Positions 41,101 to 53,039 are shown, numbered from the stretch's first letter. The stretch is 64,000 nucleotides of DNA from Isoetes taiwanensis (GCA_021234155.1 JAJEKV010000170.1:374001-438000), one strand, 5' to 3'. The notes: generated from the letters alone by a model not told the origin. Translations and numbers: made by a program.

Positions 41101-43526
41101 ACTTTGTAACTGCTGACTGGACAGACATAAAAATGGGACACATGGTTGAGTTGTTATATACTAGTTTTACTAATGTTTTGATCTGAAACCTGACCCTGAA
41201 GTTCCTGCAAACGACGAGTAACCTTGCTGTGAAGCCGAAAGTCCTCTTCTTTTTTTAAGGCTGCAGCTGATGTGAACTTTGGACGCTGGCACGCAATTGC
41301 TTCCTCAAAGTCAGCAAGAGTACTTCCAACAGAAGAGGTTGAGTATCCATCCTGAAAATTGCAACAAACTATGATTATAATAAAAAAACTGTAATGACTG
41401 CTAAAACTAAAATGCAGGGGCAACTCATGAAAACAAGTTAAGGATGAGAACAGCACAGTCAAATATGGATAAAAAATAGCTTGCTAAGTTGGCAAACATG
41501 TAATTATGTTGCCGATTATAGCTTCCTAGAGAAAAGCGGAACAAAAGCTAAAATCTAACGAAACCGATAGTTTAAGAAACTATGAAAGCATATGACAGGA
41601 TCAGGCATGCAGAACACTGAAAATTAAAATTTAAGTTGAGCAAAGGGCATGTGTGAGGCAGTCAAGTACCCTCGTGGCCAATGCAGTTCTATGTTTGACT
41701 TGTTAATCAAGCTTGTTTGTTAATAATGCCCAATAGAATAACAATAGCTATACTCGAGAGAAATATAACCAGAAAGACATTACATTGCGATTCAGAAATT
41801 CTTTTAAAGAATTTACAAATTACAACAAATCAAAAAGACTTGATATCTTAGCTATATTTTTCCCCACTCTTCCATGATGGAGAAATTTCTACAAATCAGA
41901 GCCAAGCCCAAATGCATGATTTGCAAACAAGCATTTATCAGCGTTGTCAACCTCTTTTTAAGTACATGCAGGGCTTTTCAGTCATTCTAATTTTTGAAGC
42001 CTTTGCTGAAAAGCAAGGGAGAGATTGGGAAAATGAGAAACAAAAATAGCAATGTTCCTCTCCTATGATGCCATATTCAGATAAGAAAATTGAAAACATA
42101 CCTGCAGGATCCCTCCAAGAACATCTGATATCCCTGGCCCTTTGTCATTTTCTTTACTTTTGCTAACTGCAGATCCCAGTACAGAGAGAAGGGGATAAAA
42201 ACAGCAATGTCAATGCTAAAAAGTTGGCTCCCAGCATTACATGTTCTGATCAACTTTAAATGTATCTACGGCAATAAGCCAACAATCTCCTAGATGCCAC
42301 ACATGCAAAAATGGAGCACATACATACCTTTGTCTGTTCTTTCTTCCATTGAATTCGCAATCTATTGGACAGAAAATATTTTAGTCAAACACATGTGAAC
42401 GTGCATATATTCACTATATGCTACAGTACTTTAGAAATAATACAAGCATCAAAATCAAATATAAAGAAGCATCATAAAAGCACAAGTCTTTCAGCATTGT
42501 GAAGAGCTTGTTTAAGTAAATTCTAATCATTTTTCCTGGATATCAACAACATGCGTAGCAAAATTTCTAAGCAAAATATGCCCACTTTCCGCTTCCATCT
42601 ACCATCATGAATCAATTACGATAGAATAGTGGAACTTGTAGATGCATTGCTCCCCTTTAATTGAATGTGTTATACTGCTAAATTTGGTTTTCTTAAGTCC
42701 TATCGTTTTGTTCTTTCAGGTTCAAACAAAAATCTATCAAACTATCTTCACTGGTGTTAAACTGACTGCATTCAACCTGTTCCTGAGCTGGACTTGCCAT
42801 ATTCTGGTTTCTTGCCCAATGTCCATGCACATCGCCAACTGACTGCAACAAATTTCGTGGCAATGGCATGCCCCTTAAGATACAACCCGTAGCCTGTAAC
42901 AAAACTTTCAGTTGCTCAAGTTGGTCTTCTGACATACTCTCGATGTCCCATTCTTCAGTATCCTCCTCTTCCACCTGCTGTGCTCTACTGCCCCCATCAT
43001 CGTCTTCTGCTAGGGCATCTTCTACTACAGGTATTTCTTCTGCAATTGATTCTGCTATGCGAGGTTGTTGCTCTGCTACTTCTTCCTCCTCCTCCTCATC
43101 ATCATCATCTTCCTCATCCTCCTCTTCCTCTTCATCTTCATCTTCCTCTTCATCTTCCACTGCCGGTTCTGCGTCCATTTCTAATTCTTCTTCTAATCCA
43201 ACCTGCTCTTCTTCGTCTATTCCAACCTGCTCTTGATCATCATCTTCTACTTCACCGATGTCTTCTGCATCTGCTTCGGCCTCGGCCTCGGCCTCGACCA
43301 TTTGGGCTTCGCCTCCAATTAGACCATCCTCTTCATCCTCCTCTTCTTCCTCTTCCTCTTCTTCTTCTTCTTCTTCATCTTCGTCCTCTTCTTCTTCGTG
43401 TAATGGTTCTTCTTCTCCCAAATGAAGTTGCGAATCAGACCCATTTTCCTGGATTTCGGTAGAGGCTGAGAAGAAGGCCGCAGAGGAGCTAGCGGGTTGA
43501 GGAGAGGCCTCGCCCTCCACCTCCAT
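35113..43526 (-). CDS. SNF2-family chromatin-remodelling ATPase, CHR12/CHR23-like
   Basis: Catalytic subunit of SWI/SNF-type remodelers; it uses ATP to move nucleosomes in the nucleus. Fourteen exons join in phase (minus strand): 43526-42777, 42361-42328, 42166-42102, 41351-41195, 40937-40873, 39831-39625, 39554-39405, 39297-38851, 38747-38488, 38340-38122, 37854-37647, 37427-37274, 36478-35870, 35774-35113, giving 1,328 residues. Residues about 45-190 are an extreme Glu/Asp tract. The HSA helix ([17 protein letters not shown]) is near 440. The ATPase shows DEMGLGKT (about 665), DEGHRLKN (765), TGTPIQN (795), [13 protein letters not shown] (1030) and DRAHRIGQ (1060), all intact; a SnAC-like tail follows. 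There is no bromodomain, as in Arabidopsis CHR12/CHR23 (about 1,100 residues), which control growth and meristems. ATG at 43526 is preferred over in-frame upstream non-ATG codons. The exon 4 donor was set by phase. Confidence 0.95.
40455..40816. mobile_element. Tourist-like MITE in a SNF2 intron
   Basis: A 362-bp unit whose ends are imperfect inverted repeats of about 30 bp (GGGTCCAGTCACATGATGCC left; GGGCCCGGTCACATGATGCC on the right, reversed). It is flanked by TTA at 40452-40454 and 40817-40819. A 3-bp TTA duplication with GGG-starting ends is typical of PIF/Harbinger (Tourist) MITEs. No coding capacity. It lies between exons 5 and 6 and does not touch splice sites. Confidence 0.85.
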
Positions 43527-44585
43527 AGCTGCTACTACGACCAAGGCGGGATAGCTGCCCTATTGTCGTTTTTTTACCAGTTAAATTTTGCCACGTATCA
43601 TGACACAAAAAAGGTGTACTTGCATTTTTTTCTCGAGAAAACGGCCCAATGAATTTCCAATTATTTCGTTTCGTATTTGGGGATCATATTTCACGCATGA
43701 TTTTGCCTAGATTTCGTGGCTGTGTGTATATGAAATAGTATGTTCAAGGTATTTTTTTAACCGGTTTGAGCTGCTTACTAGCGGGGGATGGGTTCTGTGG
43801 TTCTGAGGGAGATGGAGTTGGATTGCTGAGTGCATGGTTTGGAAATAGAAAGAGAAAGGTTCGGAGATTGTATGGAGATTGAGTGGACGAGTCATGGGGG
43901 CATGCCGATGTAATCGAGTACTGGGTGTGTGCTCGGAGCGCTGGTGAGTGTTGTCTATGATTTTCTTCTGTCAGTAGGATTTGTTGTGCTTGTGTCTTCT
44001 GATCATCGGGAAACGGGGAGGTTGTCACTGGAATTGAGCATGGAAACAGAGGTTTTGGGCGCAGTCTTTGTAAACCCCGTGATGGGCGAGGGTTAGCGTG
44101 ATTGCTGTGGCGTGCAAGGTAGGGAAGGAATTGGGCCTCTGTACCCTTTTTAGCATTTGATGCCGTCAGATTGTGAATGGACGGAGAAGAAGTGGAGTGT
44201 GAATCGGGTCCGGATAATGCTTTTGTTATGTTCCTGATACGCAGAGCTTCTGAGTGCAGAGAGAAGTATTGGGTTGAATAGAAAGAGAGGAAGTCGAGCT
44301 GTGAATTGGTCCCCGCTCCTGGTTTTGTTATCGAACAGAGATATTGTTGTAGAGCCGGTCCATGGCAGACATTTGTTGATATCCAAAAGCTCTCGGCTGT
44401 TTCGGTAGACATTTGCTGATACCCAAAAGCTCTCGGCTGTATTTTTTTGTTTCTTGCCCTCTTGCTTGAGAGCCTGATGATGCCACGTAGTTTATGATAG
44501 GCAGAGATCCGAATCCAAGCAGAAGCATTGGAATTCAGAACGGGGGGGAGCTTGTTTCTGTTTGGCATCAAGCAGAGAAGGAATT
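43527..44585. promoter_or_regulatory. 5' region of the SNF2 gene and divergent spacer
   Basis: Upstream of the SNF2 start and upstream of the plus-strand AT-hook frame, so it may serve both. A 40-bp tandem repeat (AGACATTTG(T/C)TGATA(T/C)CCAAA, then AGCTCTCGGCTG) lies at 44367-44446. No TATA box is convincing. The 275-codon minus frame here is a chance opening without domains. Confidence 0.4.
44367..44446. repeat. 40-bp tandem repeat, two copies
   Basis: The unit starting AGACATTTG begins at 44367 and 44407; the copies differ at two or three bases. Confidence 0.85.
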
Positions 44586-45454
44586 ATGAGTGTAAGAAGG
44601 AGTGTTGGGCATGCATCTGCGTCGAACAGCGAGGCTAAAGGTGAGGATGTATCACATGCCCATTCCCAGGGTGCTGCTTCAGGATGCCTGTATGGCGTTT
44701 GCGGAGGCATGGATGCAGGAAAAGTATTTCACAGTGGAGAGCGGCTGCCTGGGATGAGCAAGCAAGGGGAATCTAGAAGGAAGTGTGCCAGAGAGAAGAG
44801 GCCTGTTGTAACATGGGGAGCAGGAGGGACAAAGAGCATGGAATTTGTTCCTGAGGGGGATGGTAGATTTCAGGAGGCCTTGAGTTGGGGTGATGCACAA
44901 CGGGCTGAGCACTCAAGGGAAGATGTCGTGCTTGCAAATCGAAGTGCTGAGGCTGCCACTAGTGGGCATGATGGCGGTGATAGGCAGGTTGTTGAGGCTG
45001 CTACCGTATTTGAAGATTGAAGACCGACTTTATATCCAGCAAATAGAGAGGACGTGAGTAAGAGGGGAAGGGGAGTTGGTGCGAAGAAAGGGAGAAAAAA
45101 AAACAGGTCAAGTTCGATGGTATCATTGCTAGGTGCTCATTGGAAGAGGGGAGTATGCCAGAGTCTGAGGGAGATGGAAGGACGTATGTGAGCAAAGGTA
45201 GAGGGGGAAAGCGTGGACGAGGTAGACCGAGGAAGATCCATAGTGTGTTGGAAGAGCATGCGAGCGAAGACATAGCGAGCGGTCCTGGTGAGGAAGTCGT
45301 CGATGTGCCTGCGGCCTTGGATGTTAGCGTCACAATAGTGTTTAGAAGTGCAGACGTTCCTGTGTCCTTGTATGACAGAATGGTTTGGAGCAGAACTGTG
45401 AGGCTGGGGTCGTGGCCTTGGAGCGAGGATCGTCTATGGACCACTTATATGTGA
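44586..45454 (+). pseudogene. Unrecognised gene with an AT-hook, frame broken
   Basis: ATG at 44586 opens 145 codons (MSVRRSVGHASASNSEAKGE to 45020). After a possible intron or frameshift the frame resumes near 45138-45454 with GGKRGRGRPRKIHSVLEEHA. KRGRGRPRK is a classic AT-hook that binds the DNA minor groove; a second basic block (KRGRGVGAKKGRKKN) lies between. No other domain is recognised. It could be a host gene or the 5' part of the transcription unit whose remains lie at 59135-60146, with the 13.5-kb block inserted between. A spliced intact gene is possible (GTATTT at 45004, TTGCTAG before 45136). Confidence 0.4.
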
Positions 45455-45667
45455 AGTCCGTTATGAGATTGCAGGCCAAGCATAAACGTTAGGATCAAAA
45501 ACTTCTTATGATGGAAGGACAGTATACCTGCCGGAGCAATTATCCTTTGCAAGGCCTTGACGGGAAGTAGACTGCATTGCTTCGAGGGAATAGTTGGTCA
45601 CTGTCTAAAAGATATAGGCAAGCTTCGTTTTAAGGTCCACATGCACAATATTACGGATGAGCAGGTG
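45455..45667 (+). other. Left flank of the 13.5-kb block
   Basis: A partly open stretch (45557-45754 in one frame, SRLHCFEGIVGHCLKDIGKL) that runs into the block. It may be coding sequence interrupted by the insertion; no domain is recognised. Confidence 0.3.
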
Positions 45668-45700
45668 ACATTAGGGCGGATTTGGGGTCTGAAAATGGCC
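45668..45700 (+). repeat. Left inverted repeat of the 13.5-kb block
   Basis: 33-bp perfect inverted match to 59101-59133, by direct reading. Confidence 0.88.
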
Positions 45701-46260
45701 TCCTATCAGCCATTCCACGTCATATTTCCGCTCCCTTTTTCCCATGCCACCTAGGATACCAAACTCTCATAATTACAGATTTGCTTGGAATATTCTTCCG
45801 GAATAAGGGGGATTGCACATTCATGGCGCCATATGTATTTAATTCTGTTGGTTGTCAGACGGACTGATGCAATACGTGGCGCTTCTAAAATGCCACTTGC
45901 ATTATAGCATACCGGCAACTCATGACGGTGTCTCTTGGTAAGCGTCGGCGTCGCCTTCTACATTTCAAAATTTGAATGTGTAGGTTGAAGCTTTGTATCG
46001 ATCGGACTTTCATTTCGGTTGCTGCGGTCGCTTAACCGATCTTCACTTCATCCTAATACAGGCTTCCCGCCCCCTACAATTCGAAATTTGAATTTGCTTA
46101 ATGTATAAAAGCATGGATTGTAGGAGAATGGACTTTTCGATTTCCATATGCACGTTGCAAATTTCAAAAACGAAGTTAGTACGGACGTTCGGCTCACACG
46201 AAGCGAATTGTGTTGGGGCATAAAAATACCACACCTTGATTTCGCGCCGTGCGATCTACA
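45695..46260. repeat. Subterminal repeat, copy 1
   Basis: Shared with 47658-48240 in the same orientation: AATGGCCTCCTATCAGCCAT, ATATGTATTTAATTC, CACTTGCATTATAGCATACC, TTCTACATTTCAAAATTTG, TAAAAGCATGGATTGTAGG and TCCATATGCACGTTGCAAAT occur in the same order in both. It ends with a copy of the CGCGCCGTGCGATC motif. No reading frame is conserved between copies. Confidence 0.88.
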
Positions 46261-46464
46261 CAGTATGGAAGTTGCTTGTTGTCAAATTAAACTTAAACAC
46301 AAGTGAGGTCGGCACTTACGTGGTTTTCTCGAGGAGGGTTTGGAGTGTTTTTTTTTAAATCCCAATTATCGACATAGTGTGACGTAGCATCTTGGTATTA
46401 AATAGTATGTTAAATTCGAATTATATCGGTGTTCATTTTCAGGTTAAACTCAAATCATATAGGT

Positions 46465-46572
46465 TTAGGAATAAGGTTAAAAAAGGAAGATATTGGATAT
46501 TTAGGAATAAGGTTAAAAAAGGAAGATATTGGATATTTAGGTATAAGGTTAAAAAAGGAAGATATTAGATAT
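46465..46572. repeat. 36-bp tandem repeat, three copies
   Basis: Units starting TTAGG(A/T)ATAAGGTTAAAAA begin at 46465, 46501 and 46537 and differ at one or two bases. Confidence 0.93.
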
Positions 46573-47657
46573 GGCTCAAATTTGAGATATGCACATAATG
46601 GCATGTAATGATGGTTGATAGGATTTGGAATACGAATCATTCCTACGATTTTCACGTCTAATCCAGCCTATATCTATTCCGCCCTAGATTGGCCCATTCT
46701 CCCCAATCTCGCCCAATCTTAGCTAGATCCTCCGCCCAATTTCTCTAGTCCATCGCCATGAAGAGATCACTACGGAAGAGCCGGAGGTGTCCTCCAAGAG
46801 GCGCCCTATTTACGGCTGGAAGAGGTGTTCCCTCATGAGTTCCCTCCATTTGCCCATGGTTCTTGCTCACGAATGCCTCGATTCCTCTCGATTCCTTTGA
46901 CGAGGAATGGGAGAATGAGGAATCGAGAGGAAATTTCGAGCGAGGAGTTCATCATGTGTGTGTTCTTGAAGGCTGGATAGGAGATTCTTGAGAAAATGAG
47001 TGGTCTACCGGCGGAGAAGAAGCCGAAGATGATGAAGAAGATGAAGTTGAAAGGCGAATCTCTGCGACTTCGAGGAGCTCATGGCGTTAGTTCATGGTAC
47101 ATGCATGTTTTCTTTCTTTTCTTAAGCATTCAACTAGCGGTTATTTCTTTTTTTTTTTTTTGCGGATGGTGAAGCGGATGAATGAAATTTGTTAGGGCGA
47201 GCATCTCTTATTTTTTTCCTTGTTCTTAGCCTCCGGCTTGCCTCCGACTTCTTACCATATATTTGCAAGCCTCAGGGCTTTTTGTTGTGAATAGTTGAAG
47301 CCTCAGGGCATTTAAATTTACAAAATGATGTAAAGCCATACGACCATAAAAATTTTGAATGTAAAAAGTTTTTGCTTCTAATTCCATTTGAATACCTAAC
47401 TTTTTTTTTACTGTACATGTGTTACCACTCTTAAGTACATAAGTCATTATCCCTTTTCAAAGAGCATATTATTTTTCAAGGATCACACCAAGCGAATAGT
47501 ACATATGCAACAAAATGGAACACACTAAATTCGCATCGTGTGATCCACTTTCTTATTTGTTGTCAAATTAAAATTAAACACAAGTCCCTCGTCAATAGTC
47601 TCCCATTTGCATATAAAATATCTATCATTCCAAGTTATATTATGTTTTATGAACTAA
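46573..47657. other. Spacer with a small basic frame
   Basis: ATG at 46758 opens a short frame (MKRSLRKSRRCPPRGALF) that soon stops; acidic and lysine-rich codons continue around 46980-47060 (EKKPKMMKKMKLKG). It may be the remains of a small gene. A T-run lies at 47145-47161, and a CGCATCGTGTGATCC motif at 47532. Confidence 0.35.
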
Positions 47658-48245
47658 AATGGCCTCCTATCAGCCATTCCCGTCATATTTCGCCCCTTTT
47701 TTCCCGTCCGATTTTGCTTGGAATATTCTCGGGAATAAGGGGAATCGCATATCTATGGCGCCATATATATTTAATTCATTGGTTGTCGAGTGATTGGCCT
47801 TAACACGTGGCGCTTCTAAAAGCCACTTGCATTATAGCATACCGGCAACTCATGGCGGTGTCTCTTGGTTTGTCGGATACCAATCATGCGCATCACCGAT
47901 TCTTGTCTTGCCCTATTTTCATTTAGAGTCCATTCCGCCTTCTACATTTCAAAATTTGAATGTGAAGCTTTGTATTAGACTTTCGTTTTCGGTTTGCGAT
48001 TGCGCCTTAAAAGTTAAATGTCGGGATCTTTACTTCATCCCAATACGGGCTTCCCCCTACAATTCAATTTTGAATTTGCTTTTGTATAAAAGCATGGATT
48101 GTAGGAGAATGGACTTTTCGATTTCCATATGCACGTTGCAAATTTCAAAAACGAGGTTAGTACCAATTTGAGCCTCAAGCGAAGTTTAATTGTCTTTGGG
48201 GCATACAAATTGTACACATTCATTTCGCGCCCGTGCGATCCCGCG
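47658..48245. repeat. Subterminal repeat, copy 2
   Basis: Direct repeat of 45695-46260 with several small deletions and an extra segment around 47875-47935. It ends with TTTCGCGCCCGTGCGATC, matching the end of copy 1. The outermost 25 bases of copy 1, which form the inverted end, are absent. Confidence 0.88.
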
Positions 48246-48249
48246 GTAT

Positions 48250-50700
48250 GGAAGCTCCAAATGATGTGTGGATAAGGATCAAGCCCGACTTCGGGGAATA
48301 TGCTCCGGTCTTCAATGCATAAAAGGAGGTCTAAAAAATAAGAACTTAGACATCGACATGTTGCGTCTTGCGAGGCTCAAAAAGTGTTGACATCACGGGC
48401 GGATGGCGGTTTATATCCATTGGATCCGTTGAGTGGCAGAAAGAAAATCATTTCGGACGTTTCAAGTTTAGTCGATTTTGTGGTGGACGGTAACTCTCGG
48501 CCTCTTGGGATATTGAGAGATTGAGAGAGGATGAAGGCATTCGAATCGAATCTGAGTTCCTTGAGATGAGGCACTTCCGATTGTCACAAGAGAATTATAA
48601 CTTAAACCAGCGCTCTTTTTTCTCTCGCTTCATTACTCCAACTTTGTGATGAAGGAAAGGAATGAATGACTTGGGGAGGAAACTTCTTTGAGATCTGAAG
48701 TGGACAAGTCCAAATTGGTGATAGGGCAGCTACAAGAAAAGATCCAAGAGCTCGAAAAGAGCAAACTTTGGGCTTCAATGTAGGTTAAAGAATTTGAAGA
48801 AAACACCCTTGAAAACTGCGAGAAAGGAAGAAGCATTATCGACCGATAGAGGAGGCGAAGTTTGGATCAGGTGCATTCAGACGCAGTGGTCGCGGCCACA
48901 AAGGTCCGTTTACAACACTAGCAAAGGCGGTTAAGATGCGGGGAAACTAGAAGCAATCTTGGTTACGTAGTGAAGAACCTAGCGACGAGCAGGGAGATAG
49001 TGGACATGATTTGTCAGCCCTACAACTCTCCTCTCAAGAAGATGGTATTGGAAATGGTACTAGGGGAGATCTACAAGAAGTTAGAAGCTGACGGATGTAC
49101 GGTGGTGTTTGTGATGATGTAGGCATCAGTGAGGCTTGGTTACCATTCTCTATTCAAGCCATTCCACAAAGCGTTGAAAAGAATGGGCACAAAAAAGTAT
49201 TAAGCTCCCGTCCACAAATTGTCGAGAATACAAGGGTTACTAGGACAAAGATGGTGTATGCCATATTAGGAGAGATGCACCACGTTGAATGTCTTTGGTC
49301 CTGCCATAGCCATAAAAGATAAGAATGGCAAGGATTGTTGTGATATAGTTGGAATGAATGAACGCAATAATCTTTGGGTTGACCTGGTTACTCTCTTACA
49401 ATTCCTTGTCAAATATTATGACTTAACAGATTCGTAAAACTAATGGTGAGATTGAAGTTTGCATAAAATTGGATGAAATGGAACCTGACCAAGTTTGAGA
49501 AGTATGAGAGGGTATCCGTTGTCATCATGAATAGAGCAATTGAGAATGCAATTGCACATGCTAAATCAAAGAGCAACAAGAATAACAAAAAAGATGTAGA
49601 GGTGACGGACGAGGAGAAGAAGCGTGCGGAAAAATGGTTCTCATGTCAATCTGAAGATGACACCTGGTGGTTAGGTCTCTTTAAAGTTCAGAAAGAAACC
49701 CACGAGGTATTGAAATGGGTGTTCAATCAAACTGACATCCCGAGTCTAATATCTAGATTCGAGGGAGGGGAAAAATTGCAAGTAGATCACTATGGATCTT
49801 ACAAAGTAATTTTTCACTTGGTGTCGATTTAAAAACCCGAGAAAGCAATGTACAACATAAGTGGAGGAGGACAAAGGAACATGCAAAAGTTGTGCATCTT
49901 TGCAATCATGCAAGGAAGTCAAGTCCTGGGAAGACTGTTTCAACCTTGTCCCTTAACCAAGCAACCTAATAGAGGAGAAGAAGATCCCAAGTTCCATGGC
50001 ATTTTCCCCATTCCATTAGAGAGGGTTCATATCTGCACTTTGCACTGCTTTGTGAGAATCATCGACAAGATGATATTTTTGAGCTGCAGATTCGTGTGGA
50101 ACATTTCAGACAAGAAGAGAAGAGAGGAAGAATTCGTAGAGTTGAACATGTTCTATCGAAGCGGGTTTGCATGGTGGCAATGTAAGATTAGAGCTTCGAT
50201 GAGAAAGCAGGCGGGGAAGAACAAGTGTGCCTCGTAAAGGTGTCAATTGGAGGGGTGAAAGCTTCGGCGCTTCATAAAGAATCCTAGAGGCTCTGAAGCG
50301 GAAACCAGATGGGAGAAAAGGTCTATGAATTTGGAAAATTGCTGGTTGATGCGGGCGGGGACCCGCCTGGATGGCGTTCGTTCGGCATTGAGGAAAAAAA
50401 GCATGGGATGCATTGTGCGAATTGTTCCCATACATTGAGAGAATGGACCTCACAAGAAAAGATGCAGAAATGTTCGTGCAAGCCCGAATAACAAATTTAT
50501 TAAAGCTTTCATAGGCATGGGGAGAGAGTGAAGTCACGCACTACTTGCACATCTTTTGGGCTCATGCACCTTGGTTTTAGGAAGTATGGAAGCCTAGCGA
50601 TTATTGTGGAGTGCACAAGGCATGGAGAAGTCGCATAAACAAGCTAAAATAGCCTTTCATCGTAACACTCAAAGAGGGGTGGAAATGTGGGAACCAACCC
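48250..50700 (+). pseudogene. Large decayed gene, resembles uncharacterised transposon proteins
   Basis: Readable pieces in shifting frames: a coiled coil (LRSEVDKSKLVIGQLQEKIQ near 48690), YNSPLKKMVLEMVLGEIYKK, KNGKDCCDIVGMNERNNLWV, a 119-codon open piece (49473-49832), GIFPIPLERVHICTLHCFVR (about 50010-50055), THYLHIFWAHAPWF (50535) and MEKSHKQAKIAFHRNTQRG (50620). The order ...CTLH..VRI..K..., HYLH...H.P.F and EK..KQAK..F.R.TQ recalls a family of eukaryotic transposon-encoded proteins of unknown name. I infer it is the mobility gene of the block. More than ten stops or shifts. Confidence 0.5.
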
Positions 50701-51021
50701 TCTAAGACGGATGACATAGTGGTTTTATAGAAAGGCGATGGCTAAATCACGACAAGAAGGTCGCTTTAAGGAGCAACCCGAAGTTAAGTAAACACCATTG
50801 GCATAATCTTTGAGAAAGCGGAAAGTTGCTTGGCAAAATTCTAGGGCCCCACTAGCATCGCAAATGGTGGAGATCTAAGAGACAAAGAATCGGTAAAGTA
50901 TACTTGTAATGTGTAGCATGTTCACCACGGCCAAGTACTTGCCTCCAACCTTGTTTGCACTGGCTGTAGCCCCGGCGTCGTGTGATCTTATTTGTATCAT
51001 ACTCTGGCGATCAGGAGTTCG

Positions 51022-51604
51022 CTATTGCTTGCATTTATGTGGCTTCGGCGTCGTGTGAAGCTTTACAAGATAATAATAAAAAGGGTTACTTTTGATTAAA
51101 GTTGTGAAAGATGTTACATTGAAAAACAAAATACAGCGACTCATTGTTGCTCCAGTCGCGAGCTCTTCTTCATTATCTTCATCATCATCATCAGCTCCGT
51201 CCTCGTCTTCGTCTTCATCTCTTCCCCTCAAGCGAGCAATCACCCTATCAAGCGTTCCTCCAATCGTCCACCATCTCTTTGTACATGTCCCGGCTCCTCG
51301 TCCCAATAGCACAACGTGTTCTTACGCCTGAATTAGCATCCGTTGCCGTCATAACCACCTCGGTCGCGGTTGTTGGGGCATGTCATCTGTCGACCTTCTA
51401 TTCAACCGCTGATTTGCCTCTCGGCTCTGAAGCATGAGAAGGTTGAATTCATTCTCTTCTTCTTTCTGCTGAATTGTGGCGGTTTTCCTTTAGAAGATCA
51501 TCTTGCTCCTTCAACCTCTTCATTAGAACACCCAACACTATGTCAGAAGGGAGTTCTATCCTCTTGCATTTTCCCTTATCAGCGGTTGAGGATGTGGAGG
51601 CCAT
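51022..51604 (-). pseudogene. Small-gene family copy A
   Basis: ATG at 51604 opens MASTSSTADKGKCKRIELPS followed by the family helix VLMKRLKEQDDLLKEN, with a stop at 51449. In other frames the sequence goes on with TEVVMTATDANSG and ends in a strongly acidic tail (RGRDEDEDEDGADDDDEDNE, 51240-51160). It belongs with copies at 52.4, 53.4 and 54.3 kb, all minus strand. A CGGCGTCGTGTGA motif follows the gene at 51046 and another at 50974. Function unknown; a short helix plus acidic tail might suggest a nuclear or DNA-associated protein. Confidence 0.5.
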
Positions 51605-52019
51605 AGATGACAAATGGGAGGGACGTTAAGATTATAGAAGTGAGGAGCAAAGACTCTAACGGCGGAAGGAGCACAATGCAAGGACCTCAATTTATACATA
51701 TTAGCTTGAACATATTAAACACTCGGCCGCCGCACGTCGGCGGATTAAATCGGTTGTCCGCTAGAACACATTAATGGTCTTGTCATTTGGAACACATTAA
51801 TAACTATTCTAACTACACTGTATATCACACCACGCGCTTTAAAACCCTATGAAGGGTTTTGCTTCGCGTGATCTGTCTTGTCATTCTCTCTACCACGGAT
51901 ATTGAAAATTAAAATAGGAAGCGTAATATTCGGCACATTTGTCAAAAACTTTTCCCATTGAGAAATAAAACCATTACAAACATTAAAAAAAAAGGGCCCC
52001 TCTAGGAGGAGCCCGATGC

Positions 52020-52436
52020 CTATGATCGCCGGGCAAGCTCTTCACGGAGGCGGTGATAATTTTTTCTGCTCCTCCAACATGATTGCCCTGCCCGCAACCA
52101 CGTTCTCATATTCGCAACCTTATCTTCCGCTCATCGAGTTGGGCTCGGGCAGCCTCTCGCCGGCCGATTAGCGGCCCTAAGCCTCTCTTGGAGGTTATAT
52201 ATCGTGGCGGCGCAATTAGCGGTCTAAGGCAAGCCAGCTGATTGTCCGGCGCACTAAAATCACCTCCACAGTAGAAGGCGGCCTTTTCCTCTGCCATAAC
52301 CCAGCTTGGCGGCGTCTTCATCATTCTTTTTCTTTTAGAAGGCGGATCCGTTCCTCGCTTCAGCCGCGAATGTTACGAATTTCCTTGACCAAAACTTGAG
52401 ACAAGATCTCGGCGGGGATGGGCTGAGGGAGGCCAT
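52020..52436 (-). pseudogene. Small-gene family copy B
   Basis: ATG at 52436 gives MASLSPS; one frameshift later the family segment reads IPAEILSQVLVKEIRNIRG, aligned with DIVLGVLMKRLKEQ of copy A. Further downstream a separate frame (52324-52106) has WVMAEEKAAFYCGGD. Two or more frame breaks. Similarity is weak and rests on position, orientation, the MAS start and the helix. Confidence 0.4.
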
Positions 52437-53039
52437 TGAAAGTGATGGGAGAAACGGGAGAGATGGCTGAGGGGCGGATGTGGTAGAACAGGAGATGGCG
52501 GATAGAGAAGACAAAGGCCTCGAGGCGTTTTATATAGAAACTAGAATACGTTGGAATCGGTTACGGTCTGTAGATAAAGTTGTGTAATAATCCTCTGAGG
52601 CAAAATTATAGCATGCAATTAGGCAGCGGTAGCCTATGTTAGCATCATGGGATCCGTCATATCCTAGTAAATCTTGTATGCGGGCCGTACAAAACGCGTT
52701 GTTATTGTGGCGGGCATGCCCGTCCTTGGCATGGCGTTGTCATCCACAAGCCCGCGTATGTGAATAGGCGTTGTCATCCACATGCAAATTAGCATTTACC
52801 ACGCAAGTTATCACATAATCTAGCTAGATATTTGTGTTACATATACTTTTCCATTAATAAATTAGGAATTTATACATACAACGAGGTGTATGCGTTGTGG
52901 AGATCATCTGACGAAATCCATTGATTGCTACCTAATTGCAAGAATGGCATTTGGCGTCGGTGATCTTTAATAAACAAAACAAGAGAACAGATAGAAGCAA
53001 GAAAGCGAGCAAATTTTTCTTTGAAACAAAAAAAAACAA

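Noticed and set aside
42868-43462. Serine-rich and leucine/proline-rich plus-strand frames of 122 and 160 codons
   Set aside because: These are the antisense of the Glu/Asp tract in exon 1 of the SNF2 gene; the repeated GAA/GAG codons keep all frames open.
43744-44571. A 275-codon minus-strand open frame upstream of the SNF2 gene
   Set aside because: No domain, odd Ser/Pro/His-rich text, and it runs through a 40-bp tandem repeat; it looks like a chance opening in promoter DNA.
51092-51437. Serine-rich and arginine/leucine-rich plus-strand frames
   Set aside because: Antisense of the acidic tail of small-gene copy A.
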